This document shows, piece by piece, positions 47,341-56,219 of a DNA stretch of 56,321 nucleotides. The notes below the pieces were generated by a model. That model was not told where the DNA came from. It was given only the letters and a program-made list of their open reading frames with translations, and ran no database searches. The translations under genes and the position numbers were made by a program. Position 1 is the stretch's first letter. The number at the start of each line of letters is the position of its first letter. Source of the stretch: RGIG7213 sp045652135 (GTDB lineage Bacteria; Bacillota; Clostridia; Oscillospirales; CAG-272). The stretch is from positions 1 to 56,321 of the forward strand of contig JAZRTS010000163.1 in NCBI GenBank assembly GCA_045652135.1, read 5' to 3'.

Positions 47341-48309
47341 ATGAAAATAGGTAACATTGAAATAGACAGCCGCACAGCGGCACTTGCTCCCATGGCGGGA
47401 GTTGCCGATAAGGCATTCAGAGAAATCTGCGTTTCCTACGGCGCTTCCTACGTTGTCAGCGAAATGGTCAGCAGTAAGGGACTCACCATGTGCGACAGAA
47501 AAAGCAAAAAGCTCCTTTCCCTTTCAGAAAAGGAGCGCCCCGCCGCAGCACAGATTTTCGGCAACGACCCGGAAATTATGGCACAAAGTGCAAGGGCGTG
47601 CCTCGATTACGCGCCCGACGTAATTGACATCAACATGGGCTGTCCCGCGCCCAAAATTGCAGGCAACGGCGGCGGAAGTGCACTTCTGAAAACTCCCGAC
47701 CTCGCCGAGGAAATCATGAAAAGCGTCAGGTCCGCTGTTGATATTCCCGTTACGGTAAAAATCCGTCTTGGATGGGACAAGGATAGCATCAACTGTATTG
47801 ACATGGCACAGAGAGCAGAAAGAGCAGGCATGTCCGCCGTGACTCTCCACGGAAGAACACGTCAGCAGATGTATGCACCCCCTGTCGACCTTGAAATGAT
47901 TGCCCGCGTAAAAGAAAGCATCGGCATTCCTCTTATCGGCAACGGTGACATCACCGACGGAGTTTCTGCCGCAAGAATGCTTGAAGAAACAGGCTGTGAC
48001 TACCTTATGGTCGGCAGAGGTGCTCTCGGCAGACCCTGGGTTTTCAGCCAGATAAATGCCTACCTTCAGCAGGGAATCATTCTCCCCGAGCCGCCTGTAA
48101 GCGAAAGAATGCTCGTGATGATTAAGCACATTAAGCTTATCTGTGAATACAAGGGTGAGCGCATCGGCATCAGAGAGGCGCGAAAGCACGCCGCCTGGTA
48201 CATCAAGGGTATCAAGGGTGCTGCCGCCTACCGTCAGCAGGTCGGCGCACTTGAAAGCATTGAGCAGCTTGAAGAAATGGCATTCAGAATTGTTAAGGAG
48301 AACAGCTGA
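47341..48309 (+). CDS. dus: tRNA-dihydrouridine synthase
   Basis: The protein of about 322 residues is an FMN-dependent TIM-barrel enzyme: LAPMAGVADKAFREICVSYGA at the N-terminus, DINMGCPAPKIAGNGGGSALL with the catalytic Cys, HGRTRQQMY, and GNGDITDG plus MVGRGALGRPWVF for FMN phosphate. The C-terminal helical domain binds tRNA. ATG at 47341 follows AGGGTGA. The upstream 160 nt has a weak promoter (TAGAAT at 47305-47310) and a hairpin AAAGCTT/AAGCTTT (about 47233-47272) that may end the cdd transcript. Confidence 0.95.
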   Translation: MKIGNIEIDSRTAALAPMAGVADKAFREICVSYGASYVVSEMVSSKGLTMCDRKSKKLLSLSEKERPAAAQIFGNDPEIMAQSARACLDYAPDVIDINMGCPAPKIAGNGGGSALLKTPDLAEEIMKSVRSAVDIPVTVKIRLGWDKDSINCIDMAQRAERAGMSAVTLHGRTRQQMYAPPVDLEMIARVKESIGIPLIGNGDITDGVSAARMLEETGCDYLMVGRGALGRPWVFSQINAYLQQGIILPEPPVSERMLVMIKHIKLICEYKGERIGIREARKHAAWYIKGIKGAAAYRQQVGALESIEQLEEMAFRIVKENS

Positions 48310-48353
48310 CGGGAAAAAACCGAATCGCATCACCTTGATTATAGTTGACACCC

Positions 48354-48384
48354 AAAGCGGACAGATGAATTTCTGTCCGCTTTT
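48354..48384 (+). terminator. Terminator of dus
   Basis: The 12-bp stem AAAGCGGACAGA/TCTGTCCGCTTT with a 6-nt loop is followed by a short T-run. Confidence 0.85.
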
Positions 48385-48408
48385 CATATACAATTTTCAT
48401 ATACAATA

Positions 48409-48443
48409 AAAAGCACCGCCTAAAAAAGGCGATGCTTCTTTTA
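48409..48443 (-). terminator. Terminator of mutS2
   Basis: The stem AAGCA(C)CGCCT/AGGCG(A)TGCTT is followed on the minus strand by TTTTTATTG. It overlaps the mutS2 stop codon. Confidence 0.8.
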
Positions 48444-50837
48444 TTTCAGCGTTACAATTGTTACACCTGTTTCTCCCTCACCGTAAACCCCGAGACGGAA
48501 GGATTTAACATAGCGGTTTTTACGCAGGTATTCGTGAATACCCTTGCGCAGGACGCCTGTGCCCTTGCCGTGAATAACAGTGATTTCGCCAAGACCGAGA
48601 CGAAGTGCCTGATCAATGTAGCGGTCAACCTCAAGCACACCCTCCTCCACATTCATACCGCGAAGGTCACAACGGGTCTGTGCCTCAGAGCCGGGTGAAA
48701 ATACACGCTCTGTCCTGTTAGGAACATTGCGGGGCTTGCTGTTATTCTTGTGCTGCTTACCCTTTTCGATAAGTCGGAGATTACTTTCAGGGGTGCGCAT
48801 TTTCATAATGCCTGCCATAACCTCAACATTGCCCTTTCTGTCCTTGAGGGCGGTAACGGTGGCTGTTTTTCCCATGTCGGCAACAAGCACCTCGTCACCG
48901 ATTTTAAGCTCACGGGGAAGCACATAGTTTTCGTCCTCAATGACGGCGGCTACAACGGGGTTAGTGATGTCATCAAAGTTTGCAAAGCCTTTTTTCATCA
49001 TCTGCTTTGCCCTGCGGAGCATTTCAGCCTTGTCGGCGCTCTTGTCGCTCTGCTTTTTAAGCTCCTCAAGCTCCTGAGTAAGTGCCATTGCGGAGCGTTT
49101 TGCCTGCTCAACAATTTTGAGTGCCTGGCTCTGTGCCTTTTCAAGCTCATCCTTGCGCAGCTTTTCAATGCCATCCTTAAGCTTCTGTGCCTCTGCCTTT
49201 TCTCTTTCGGCCTCAGCCTTGAGATTATCGGCTATCTCCTTCTGCTTTTCAAATTCCTGTCGGCTGAGCTCAAGGTTGTGAAGCACATTTTCAAACTGTG
49301 TGCTCTCCTTTGAAACAAGCTCCTTGGCTCTGTCAATCACACCGGACTCCATGCCCAGACGAAGAGAAATAGCAAAAGCATTGGAGCGTCCGGGTGTACC
49401 GATTAAAAGGCGGTAGGTAGGCTTGAGTGACTCAACATCAAACTCACAGCTGCCGTTTTCAATACGCGGAGTCTCAAGGGCATACGCCTTAAGCTCGGCA
49501 TAGTGAGTTGTGGCGGCAATTTTTGCGCCCTTTTCATGAAGCTTTTCAAGTATCGATATAGCAAGTGCCGCACCTTCAATGGGGTCAGTACCTGCACCGA
49601 GCTCGTCAATCAGCACAAGACTTTTTTCATCAGCCTTTTCCATGATGTCAATGATATTGACCATGTGTGAGGAGAAGGTGGAAAGGCTCTGCTCAATGCT
49701 CTGCTCGTCACCGATATCGGCAAGAATGCTGTCGAAAACGGAGATTTCACTCTGATCTCTGACAGGAAGCATAAGACCGCACATCGCCATCAGAGAAAGA
49801 AGTCCCACGGTTTTTATTGAAACGGTTTTACCGCCCGTGTTGGGACCTGTGATAACAAGGGTATCAAAATCCTTACCCAGAGAAATATCCGTGGCAACAA
49901 CCTTTTTAGGGTCAATCAGAGGGTGACGTGCACTTTTTAAATTGATGATGCCCTTATCGTTGACAATGGGCATGGTGGCTTTCATTTCATAGGCAAGCTT
50001 TGCCTTAGCAAAAATAAGGTTAAGCTCAACGGCACATTCATATGAGTGCTTGATTCCCTGATAGAATGAGCCTGCTTCTACGGAAAGCTCAAAAAGAATA
50101 CGCTCGATTTCTTCCCTTTCCTTACCCTGAAGCACCTTGATTTCGTTATTTGCTTCAACTACAGCGGCAGGCTCAATGAAAACCGTTGCGCCGCTTGATG
50201 ATGTATCGTGAACAAGACCGTTGATGTCACCTCTGTGCTCAATTTTTACAGGCACAACATATCTGCCGTTACGCATGGTGACAATGTTTTCACGCAGAAA
50301 CTTCTGAAAATGAGGTGAACGGGTCATTTTATCAAGGCTGTCCCTTACCTTTGAGGAGGCAACGCGTATTTTTCTTCTTATATCATAAAGAGCAGAAGAA
50401 GCGTTATCACTCATTTCATCCTCGCTGATAATTGCTGAAGTGATTTTATCTTCGAGATATTTATTAGGTGAAAGTGTGTAAAAATATGTATCAATTGAGG
50501 TTGTGATTCCGCTGTTACGGCTTTTCCATTCATTGAGTGAACGGATTACGCGAAGCACCTCCGCAATGTCAAGAAGCTCTCTCATATTAAGCACGCTTCC
50601 CGCATTTGCACGGGACAGGGAGTTATTGACATTTTTAAGTCCGCCAAAGGAGGGCGCACCGAATTTTGCCATAAGCATATATGCGTCATCGGTCTGCTGT
50701 AAAAGCACCCTTGCAAGGTCAATATTATGCTCGGGCTCAAGCTGTTGAGCCATTTCCCTTGCATCGGCACAGCCTGTAAAATCGGCAAGGCGTGCAAGTA
50801 TTTTGTCAAGCTCAAGAGCTTTGTAATGTTTGTTCAT
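48441..50837 (-). CDS. mutS2: Endonuclease MutS2
   Basis: The 798-residue protein has an N-terminal core, a MutS ATPase domain (Walker A GPNTGGKTVSIKT near residue 331; Walker B LVLIDELGAGTDPIEGAALA) and a long charged coiled coil (about 510-630). A KOW-like region follows, with a C-terminal Smr nuclease domain (DLRGMNVEEGVLEVDRYID, HGKGTGVLRKGIHEYL). It is tied to suppression of recombination and ribosome-collision rescue in Firmicutes. The ATG is preceded by AGAGGTGA. Confidence 0.97.
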   Translation of the reverse strand: MNKHYKALELDKILARLADFTGCADAREMAQQLEPEHNIDLARVLLQQTDDAYMLMAKFGAPSFGGLKNVNNSLSRANAGSVLNMRELLDIAEVLRVIRSLNEWKSRNSGITTSIDTYFYTLSPNKYLEDKITSAIISEDEMSDNASSALYDIRRKIRVASSKVRDSLDKMTRSPHFQKFLRENIVTMRNGRYVVPVKIEHRGDINGLVHDTSSSGATVFIEPAAVVEANNEIKVLQGKEREEIERILFELSVEAGSFYQGIKHSYECAVELNLIFAKAKLAYEMKATMPIVNDKGIINLKSARHPLIDPKKVVATDISLGKDFDTLVITGPNTGGKTVSIKTVGLLSLMAMCGLMLPVRDQSEISVFDSILADIGDEQSIEQSLSTFSSHMVNIIDIMEKADEKSLVLIDELGAGTDPIEGAALAISILEKLHEKGAKIAATTHYAELKAYALETPRIENGSCEFDVESLKPTYRLLIGTPGRSNAFAISLRLGMESGVIDRAKELVSKESTQFENVLHNLELSRQEFEKQKEIADNLKAEAEREKAEAQKLKDGIEKLRKDELEKAQSQALKIVEQAKRSAMALTQELEELKKQSDKSADKAEMLRRAKQMMKKGFANFDDITNPVVAAVIEDENYVLPRELKIGDEVLVADMGKTATVTALKDRKGNVEVMAGIMKMRTPESNLRLIEKGKQHKNNSKPRNVPNRTERVFSPGSEAQTRCDLRGMNVEEGVLEVDRYIDQALRLGLGEITVIHGKGTGVLRKGIHEYLRKNRYVKSFRLGVYGEGETGVTIVTLK

Positions 50838-51001
50838 GGTTTCACCTCTTTTAAATGAATTTTCATTAGTCAGTAGTCATTGCTGCGACTGACGGCGCAA
50901 TAGAAATACAGAAGACAGAATGAAGCTTAAAATTCTTCGCGATGCTCAGGATTACACGGTGAATAACGTAAAATGAAAAGCGGTTTTTGACAAAACCTTC
51001 A

Positions 51002-51748
51002 TCAGAACTCTGTCATCTTTTTATAAAAATCGAGTGTCTTGTATCGCTTACCTGTAACGGAAAGCAGATATTTTTCCGCGGCGGCGGAAAGCTCAAGCAT
51101 TCCCTCTGCAGGCAGGCTGAAGCTGAAAATCTTTCCTGCGTCGCTTAAGCAGATGTGCCTTATAGCTCTGAGTGTGCCGCAGGAGATTTCCCTGACCTTT
51201 TGCGCAGGACGGCACTTACTGCAGAAAATTTCACCCGAAAAGACATCAAAAAACATCCTTTCATCCTCAAAGGCACCGCACTTGCTGCAGCCTACAATCT
51301 GTGGCATATAGCCCGAAAGAGTGAGCATTCTCAATTCCGCAACCGCCTTGATAAGATTCCTGTCCTTTTCACCCACGCAAAGCAGATGAAGGCTGTTGAG
51401 AAGCAAGGAAAGAAACTCCCCTGCCTCTTCTTCTCTAGGCGCAAGCTCACTTGTCAGCTCTGCAAGATACTGGGCAAGGGAAAGAGTCACGATGTCGTTT
51501 CTCAAGGAGAAAAAGACATTTTTAGGCGTTGCTTCCTTTATATAGCAAGTGCCTTTTTTAGTTTTTTCAAGGGAAAAATCGGAATAGCAAAGCAAATCCG
51601 TGGAGGAAACATTTTTATTTTTGGGGCTTCGCCCTCCGTTGACAAAGGCATTTATAACCCCCGACTCCTTTGTCAGCAGAGTTATCAGCTTGTCCTGCAT
51701 GGCGGCATTTTTTTCACGAATTACTATACCGTCCGTTCTGATTGTCAT
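51002..51748 (-). CDS. recO: DNA repair protein RecO
   Basis: The 248-residue protein has an OB-fold N-terminus (TDGIVIREKNAAMQDKLITLLTKESGVINAFVNGGR) and a helical domain with a four-Cys zinc site (CSKCGAF...IFCSKC, about 157-185). RecO loads RecA at gaps with RecR. GAGAGGA lies upstream of ATG. The start overlaps the YqzL-like gene by 35 nt; order era, yqzL, recO is usual in Firmicutes. The 164-nt stretch between recO and mutS2 holds no gene. Confidence 0.95.
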   Translation of the reverse strand: MTIRTDGIVIREKNAAMQDKLITLLTKESGVINAFVNGGRSPKNKNVSSTDLLCYSDFSLEKTKKGTCYIKEATPKNVFFSLRNDIVTLSLAQYLAELTSELAPREEEAGEFLSLLLNSLHLLCVGEKDRNLIKAVAELRMLTLSGYMPQIVGCSKCGAFEDERMFFDVFSGEIFCSKCRPAQKVREISCGTLRAIRHICLSDAGKIFSFSLPAEGMLELSAAAEKYLLSVTGKRYKTLDFYKKMTEF

Positions 51749-51911
51749 ATTTGTAATCCTCTCCGTTGGGACAATCGGGATGGATTTCCTGCGCGATTTC
51801 GTAATCGGTCAGCTCATAGTCCTCGACATTTCTTTCTGCCTTGCGGTATCTGAGATAGTCGGAAACCTTTCCCGTGCGGATGAATTTATCCCATAAAGCT
51901 TTTTTGTTCAT
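51714..51911 (-). CDS. YqzL-like small protein
   Basis: This 65-residue protein starts ALWDKFIRTGKVSDYLRYRKAE, matching the YqzL pattern (W-x2-F-x2-TG-x3-YL). An Asp/Glu/Tyr-rich tail extends beyond the roughly 45 residues of Bacillus YqzL. The family sits between era and recO in many Firmicutes, as here. The function is unknown. GAGGTGA precedes ATG, and it overlaps recO by 35 nt. A weak terminator-like hairpin (52018-52050) separates it from era. Confidence 0.85.
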   Translation of the reverse strand: MNKKALWDKFIRTGKVSDYLRYRKAERNVEDYELTDYEIAQEIHPDCPNGEDYKYDNQNGRYSNS

Positions 51912-52053
51912 AGTCTGTCACCTCAACTGCAAATTGAAAAGATTGCTTCTTTTCACATCTTTATCTTTTGCAGAAAAGGCAGTAAGTAAACAGCTGAAAA
52001 TCAATTCTGTGTTACTGACAAAAATCAGCACCTGTTTTTGTGCAGAATTTTTT

Positions 52054-52941
52054 TTAATCAAGTCCGAAATTGTGAATAAGTCCCTCGCGGTTACGCCAGT
52101 CCTCCTTAACCTTTACCCAGCATTGGAGGTTGACCTGGCAGGCAAAAAACTTTTCCATATCCTGACGGGCGTAGGTAGAAATACGCTTGAGGGTAGCACC
52201 CTTTTTACCGATGATAATGCCCTTGTGGCTTTCCTTTTCACAGTAGATGATTGCCTCGATGTCCATGAGGTCGCGGTCGCTTCTCTCGCGCATTTTTTCA
52301 ATGGAAACCGCAACACCGTGAGGTATCTCCTTATCAAGAAGGCGGAGCATTTTTTCACGGATAATTTCAGAAGCAAGGACTCTTTCGGGCTGGTCGGTGA
52401 GAGTGTCCTCAGGGAAAAAATGCTCTGAGGGGAAGGCAAGCTTTTCCATTTCATCGACGAGAATATCAATGCCGTCATTTTTTACCGCAGAAACGGGCAC
52501 AACACATTCAAAGCCGTGTAAGGCTGAAAGCTCTGCGATTCTGCTGATGATGAGAGCCTTATCGTTAAGGGTGTCAATTTTATTTATAGCAAGAATTGCG
52601 GGAATGTTGCTTCTTTTGATTTTATTGAGCAGCTCAAGCTCACTTTCGGTAAGCTCACCTGCAGGCTCAACCACAAAAAGACAGGCATCAACGCCGGAAA
52701 TACTGTCACCGACTGCCTTAATCATTTTTTCACCGAGCTTTGTCCTGGGCTTGTGGAAGCCGGGAGTGTCAGTGAAAACAAGCTGAGTTTCACCCCTTGT
52801 GAGCACACCCATAATTCTTGTTCGGGTGGTCTGGGGCTTATCAGAAACAATGGCAATTTTCTGTCCGAGAACCTTGTTGAGTATTGATGATTTTCCTACA
52901 TTGGGCTTGCCGACGATGGCAATAAAAGCAGTTTTTGTCAT
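52054..52941 (-). CDS. era: GTPase Era
   Basis: The 295-residue protein has G motifs GKPNVGKSSILN (G1), DTPGFHKPRT (G3) and AINKID (G4), followed by a KH domain with GIIIGKKGATLKRISTYARQDMEKF. Era binds the 3' end of 16S rRNA and assists 30S assembly. AAAGGAG precedes ATG immediately after the stop of the upstream gene (11-nt gap). Length is typical. Confidence 0.98.
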   Translation of the reverse strand: MTKTAFIAIVGKPNVGKSSILNKVLGQKIAIVSDKPQTTRTRIMGVLTRGETQLVFTDTPGFHKPRTKLGEKMIKAVGDSISGVDACLFVVEPAGELTESELELLNKIKRSNIPAILAINKIDTLNDKALIISRIAELSALHGFECVVPVSAVKNDGIDILVDEMEKLAFPSEHFFPEDTLTDQPERVLASEIIREKMLRLLDKEIPHGVAVSIEKMRERSDRDLMDIEAIIYCEKESHKGIIIGKKGATLKRISTYARQDMEKFFACQVNLQCWVKVKEDWRNREGLIHNFGLD

Positions 52942-52952
52942 TTTGTTCTCCT

Positions 52953-54164
52953 TTAGTAAGCACCTGTTTTATCAAAAAGAATAAAGCTTGTGCTGTTCTT
53001 TTTCACCGTTCTCATGTATTTGCGGGAATATTCGCTGAAATCTATTACAGGGACGAAGGTCTTTTCCTCATAATTCTTTCCGATTGAAGAGAAAAGCTCA
53101 AGCATCTGCACAAAATCGGTTTTCTTGTCAAGCTGATAATCCTCGGGACGGATAAGGGTGTCTGCCGCAATTCCGTCAAAGGAGGCGCTGCTGATGCTGC
53201 CAGAAAAAAGCTTTTTGTTGCCGTTGAGAGCATCGGTTGCACTCTGGGCGATAATCAGGAACTTATCCTCGTCAAGAGATTTCTTCACATCGGAAATAAA
53301 GGTGCGAAGAGCATCATTTTTGTTTTTGAAGCCTTTCACTCCCGGGTAGGTTGCACCGTCGGTGTTTCCGCTGTCGGGGAAGTGACACTTTTCAAGAATA
53401 AAGCCGTCAATATTGAACCCCTGAAGCTCTTTTATAATATCGATAAGATAAGCCTGTGCTGCCTTTGAGCAGGGATTGAGCCAGGTTTTTCCGTCATCAC
53501 CCATTGCAGCGTCAATCCAGTTAACATCAGTGTTCATGTATTTGACCGCAAGGGCGGGGCTGTTTGCGGGAATTGTGTTGTCAAGGAAGCAGTAAATTCT
53601 TGCCGCAACCGCCATGTTTTCCTTTTTGAAAATACTCATTGCCTCACGGACGGTGTTGTTATCAAAAACAGCACACCTTGCATTGATTGCATGGGTGTTA
53701 AGTGAGCTGTAACAAAGCTTACCGCTTTCTGTTTTAAAGTCAATGACAACGCCGTTGCAATCCTTTTTTTCAGCCTTGCGGATAAAGGACCTGATGTAAG
53801 CGGTGTCGCCGAGTCGGTCATAGGGCATGTAAAGAGCTCGGAAGCCTTCACTCTTGAGAATCGACTCAGCCTCCTGCTGAAGCTGACCGACAGACTGTGA
53901 GCCGTCATTTTCAGCGGGGGTTTTATAAGAAATGTCAAGCAGAAGCCTTACGGAAAAGAAGGAGAAAAGAACAAGCATGAGTGAAGCAAGAACATATACG
54001 CTCTTTTTTGTGTGCTCTGACTTGAAGCGAAGATGAATACGCCTTTTAAGAGGAATGTTACCCGCAGGGTACTCCTTTGAAAAGGTGTAGTAGCTGTTTC
54101 TTACTCTGGGATTGCTTGTTTTGTAAGGGCTTCTTGCTTTTGCGAAGAATTTTTTCTTGTTCAT
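52953..54164 (-). CDS. Membrane-anchored DUF4015-type putative glycoside hydrolase
   Basis: The 403-residue protein has a basic cytoplasmic N-terminus (about 1-54), one transmembrane helix (SVYVLASLMLVLFSFFSVRLLL) and an extracellular domain resembling the DUF4015 putative glycosyl-hydrolase barrel: CNGVVIDFKTESGKLCYSS, FKKENMAVAARIYCFLDNT and FNIDGFILEKCHFPD. DUF4015 is predicted, not shown, to cleave polysaccharide; a cell-wall role is plausible from the anchoring. It lies between rpe and era on the same strand. Confidence 0.8.
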   Translation of the reverse strand: MNKKKFFAKARSPYKTSNPRVRNSYYTFSKEYPAGNIPLKRRIHLRFKSEHTKKSVYVLASLMLVLFSFFSVRLLLDISYKTPAENDGSQSVGQLQQEAESILKSEGFRALYMPYDRLGDTAYIRSFIRKAEKKDCNGVVIDFKTESGKLCYSSLNTHAINARCAVFDNNTVREAMSIFKKENMAVAARIYCFLDNTIPANSPALAVKYMNTDVNWIDAAMGDDGKTWLNPCSKAAQAYLIDIIKELQGFNIDGFILEKCHFPDSGNTDGATYPGVKGFKNKNDALRTFISDVKKSLDEDKFLIIAQSATDALNGNKKLFSGSISSASFDGIAADTLIRPEDYQLDKKTDFVQMLELFSSIGKNYEEKTFVPVIDFSEYSRKYMRTVKKNSTSFILFDKTGAY

Positions 54165-54207
54165 CGTAAGCGTGCCTTTCTTAAAAAGTTAACGTTAAGA
54201 AGGTAAA

Positions 54208-54870
54208 TCAAAAGTATTTTGCTGCCTTTGCACGAAGCTCTGTTATTGTCTTTTCAGGGTCAGCGCTGCCGAAGATTGCAGAGCCTGCAACAAGGACATT
54301 TGCGCCTGCCTTTGCGGCAGTTTCAACGGTGTCAAGGGAAATTCCGCCGTCAACCTGAATATCCATTTCAATGCCTCTTGAAGCGCACTCCTTACGAAGG
54401 GCAACGATTTTATCCATCATGTCTCCCATGAAGGACTGTCCGCCGAAGCCGGGCTCAACTGTCATAACAAGAACCATACCAAGCTTTTCAAGGTAGGGAT
54501 AAACTGTCTCAATGGGAGTGCCGGGCTTTACGGCAAGGGCTGCAATTTTGCCGTTTTCACGGATGAGGTCAATTGTTTCCCCGACGGGTGAATCACTTTC
54601 AACGTGGAAGCAGATAAGGTCTGCACCTGCGCTGATGAAATCGGGAATATACTTTTTGGGGTCACTTATCATGAGGTGACAGTCAAAAACAAGGTCGGAG
54701 CATTTGCGAAGGCACTTGACAAGGGGCGCACCGAGAGTTATATTGGGCACAAAGTGGCCGTCCATAACATCAATGTGAAGCCAGTCAGCTCCGCATTTTT
54801 TCATATTTTCAAACTCCTCGCCCATTTTTGAATAGTCACAGGAAAGAATTGACGGTGAAATTTTAATCAT
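54208..54870 (-). CDS. rpe: Ribulose-phosphate 3-epimerase
   Basis: The 220-residue TIM-barrel enzyme interconverts ribulose-5-phosphate and xylulose-5-phosphate. Motifs are ISPSILSCDYSKMGEEF, HIDVMDGHFVPNITLGAP (metal His and Asp), FDCHLMISDP, and VEPGFGGQSF plus VDGGISLDTV. AGAGGT precedes ATG; a consensus promoter lies at 54923-54951. Confidence 0.98.
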   Translation of the reverse strand: MIKISPSILSCDYSKMGEEFENMKKCGADWLHIDVMDGHFVPNITLGAPLVKCLRKCSDLVFDCHLMISDPKKYIPDFISAGADLICFHVESDSPVGETIDLIRENGKIAALAVKPGTPIETVYPYLEKLGMVLVMTVEPGFGGQSFMGDMMDKIVALRKECASRGIEMDIQVDGGISLDTVETAAKAGANVLVAGSAIFGSADPEKTITELRAKAAKYF

Positions 54871-54922
54871 GATTATTACCTCTCTTATTCTATAAATATC
54901 AGATGATATAATTTTTCATTTT

Positions 54923-54951
54923 ATTATACCAATTAGCGGCTCAAAAATCAA
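54923..54951 (-). promoter_or_regulatory. Promoter of rpe
   Basis: Minus-strand TTGATT (54946-54951), 17 nt, TATAAT (54923-54928). Confidence 0.75.
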
Positions 54952-55009
54952 TACAATCACCCATTAAACCTGTCGCGAAAACAAAAATTACCTTTTTGTT
55001 TAACATATA

Positions 55010-55038
55010 TTTACAAAAAGGAATCTCTATTGTATTAT
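55010..55038 (+). promoter_or_regulatory. Promoter of the E2-like gene
   Basis: TTTACA (55010-55015), 17 nt, TATTAT (55033-55038); a TATAAT overlaps 2-3 nt further on. Confidence 0.6.
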
Positions 55039-55058
55039 AATAGTAATGGCTTTAATTT

Positions 55059-55077
55059 TGTTGCCGCCGCGGCAACA
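55059..55077 (+). promoter_or_regulatory. GC-rich hairpin in the leader of the E2-like gene
   Basis: TGTTGCC-GCCGC-GGCAACA is a strong palindrome between the promoter and the ribosome binding site, with no T-tract. It may stabilise or control the mRNA. Confidence 0.6.
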
Positions 55078-55106
55078 CATATATGAGAGAAAAGGAAGTA
55101 AAAAAC

Positions 55107-56048
55107 ATGAGTTTAAAGTATTACATGCAAAGAGCACTTGCTGCACCCGAAGAGGGTGACAGAATTGAATACTTCAATCTGAAGGCAAGAGTTTCGGGCA
55201 ATGTTCTTGTAAACGCTCAAAGAACAATCCCCACCCCCACCTATGTTTACGAGGCAGATATCACAAAATTCTACGAGGAATTCAAAAAGCTCAAGGCAGA
55301 AAGTGATTATCAGCTTTCCTTCAACACGCTTATGATGAAGCTGTTGGCTGAAGGTCTCAAGGTTGCTCCCAGACTCAACGCTCACCTTGAGTACAACCAT
55401 ACCGCCTCCTGCGGAAGACTCATCATCAAAAAGCATATTGACGTTGCTATGCCCATTTTTATGGATGACGGTGCAACCTTCCCTGTAAAGGTACGCGGAA
55501 TTGAGGACAAGAGCCTGAGAGAAATCTCTGACCAGATTGCCGACATTATGGAAAAGCTTAAAAAAACTGATGTAGACCAGGTTCTCTTTGACCTTATTCA
55601 GCAGAGAATGGTAGGCTTCGTATTGAAGGGCAAAGTAGTTTCCACTATTGCACAGATTGCATCGGGATTTGTAGGAAAATACAGCGTTACAAGTGTCGCC
55701 GACCTTTTCAAGAAAAAGAACAGAAACCCTGAAGGACTCGGCATGTACGACCTTAACGAAGGTACCGTCTGCTTTACAAACACAGGTACACTCTGCCCCG
55801 AGCTTACAGGTCATATCTCCTACGGCCCCCTGCTTTATCCTCAGGTTTTCCTCTTCGGTATCAGCAGCATCAAGGATGTTGACTACCCCGTCAGAAACGA
55901 AAAGGGCGAGGTTGATATTGCCACAAAGAAAATGCTCCCCATGACCTTTGCCTTCGACCACAGAATCGGCGGCTTCGGTGACGTTATCCCCCTGATTAAA
56001 AAATTCGAGGAGGTTTTCGCAGACCCCTCAGTTATCCGCAACTGGTAA
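55107..56048 (+). CDS. Free-standing 2-oxoacid dehydrogenase E2-like acyltransferase
   Basis: The protein of about 313 residues has the chloramphenicol acetyltransferase/E2 catalytic fold: PTYVYEADITKFYEEFKKLK near the N-terminus, NTLMMKLLAEGLKVAPRLNAHLE, HIDVAMPIFMDDG and TGTLCPELTGHISYGPLLYPQVFLFGISSI. The C-terminal active-site segment is FDHRIGGFGDVIP. The usual HxxxDG has lost its Asp (HRIGGFG), and no lipoyl or E1-binding domain precedes the fold. It may acylate a small substrate or be non-catalytic. ATG at 55107 follows AAAGGAAG; an ATG at 55083 lacks a site. Confidence 0.85.
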   Translation: MSLKYYMQRALAAPEEGDRIEYFNLKARVSGNVLVNAQRTIPTPTYVYEADITKFYEEFKKLKAESDYQLSFNTLMMKLLAEGLKVAPRLNAHLEYNHTASCGRLIIKKHIDVAMPIFMDDGATFPVKVRGIEDKSLREISDQIADIMEKLKKTDVDQVLFDLIQQRMVGFVLKGKVVSTIAQIASGFVGKYSVTSVADLFKKKNRNPEGLGMYDLNEGTVCFTNTGTLCPELTGHISYGPLLYPQVFLFGISSIKDVDYPVRNEKGEVDIATKKMLPMTFAFDHRIGGFGDVIPLIKKFEEVFADPSVIRNW

Positions 56049-56072
56049 AAACGATTTTAAATTCAGAACACA

Positions 56073-56105
56073 AAGAGGACAGGTTCAACGCTTGCCCTCT
56101 TTTTT
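56073..56105 (+). terminator. Terminator of the E2-like gene
   Basis: The imperfect stem AGAGG(A)CAGG/CTTG(C)CCTCT is followed by T6, about 25 nt after the stop. Confidence 0.75.
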
Positions 56106-56192
56106 ATTTTGCCGCACCCCTGCCCTTTTCTTCGCCCCGAAGCTGTACATCAGTACCGCGAGAGGGCAAAAAAAGATCTGAACAAAGCCGAA

Positions 56193-56219
56193 AGAGGACA
56201 GACTCGATGTCCGTCCTCT
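56193..56219. terminator. Hairpin near window end, possible terminator for a gene to the right
   Basis: AGAGGAC(A)GAC and GTC(C)GTCCTCT pair around TCGAT. The T-tract is weak on both strands. The rest of 56106-56321 shows no convincing gene. Confidence 0.4.

Noticed and set aside
47524..48393. Minus-strand open frame of 289 codons antisense to dus
   Set aside because: It is a frame shadow of the well-supported dus gene and contains no known motif.
50838..51001. Possible repeat element or small gene between mutS2 and recO
   Set aside because: Only weak complementarity (TTGC...GCAA, GGTTTT/AAAACC) is visible; no consistent hairpin series, open frame or promoter stands out.
55113..55961. Long minus-strand open frame (282 codons)
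   Set aside because: It lies wholly antisense to the E2-like gene, has no ribosome binding site, and its Cys/Val/His-rich translation has no recognisable domain.
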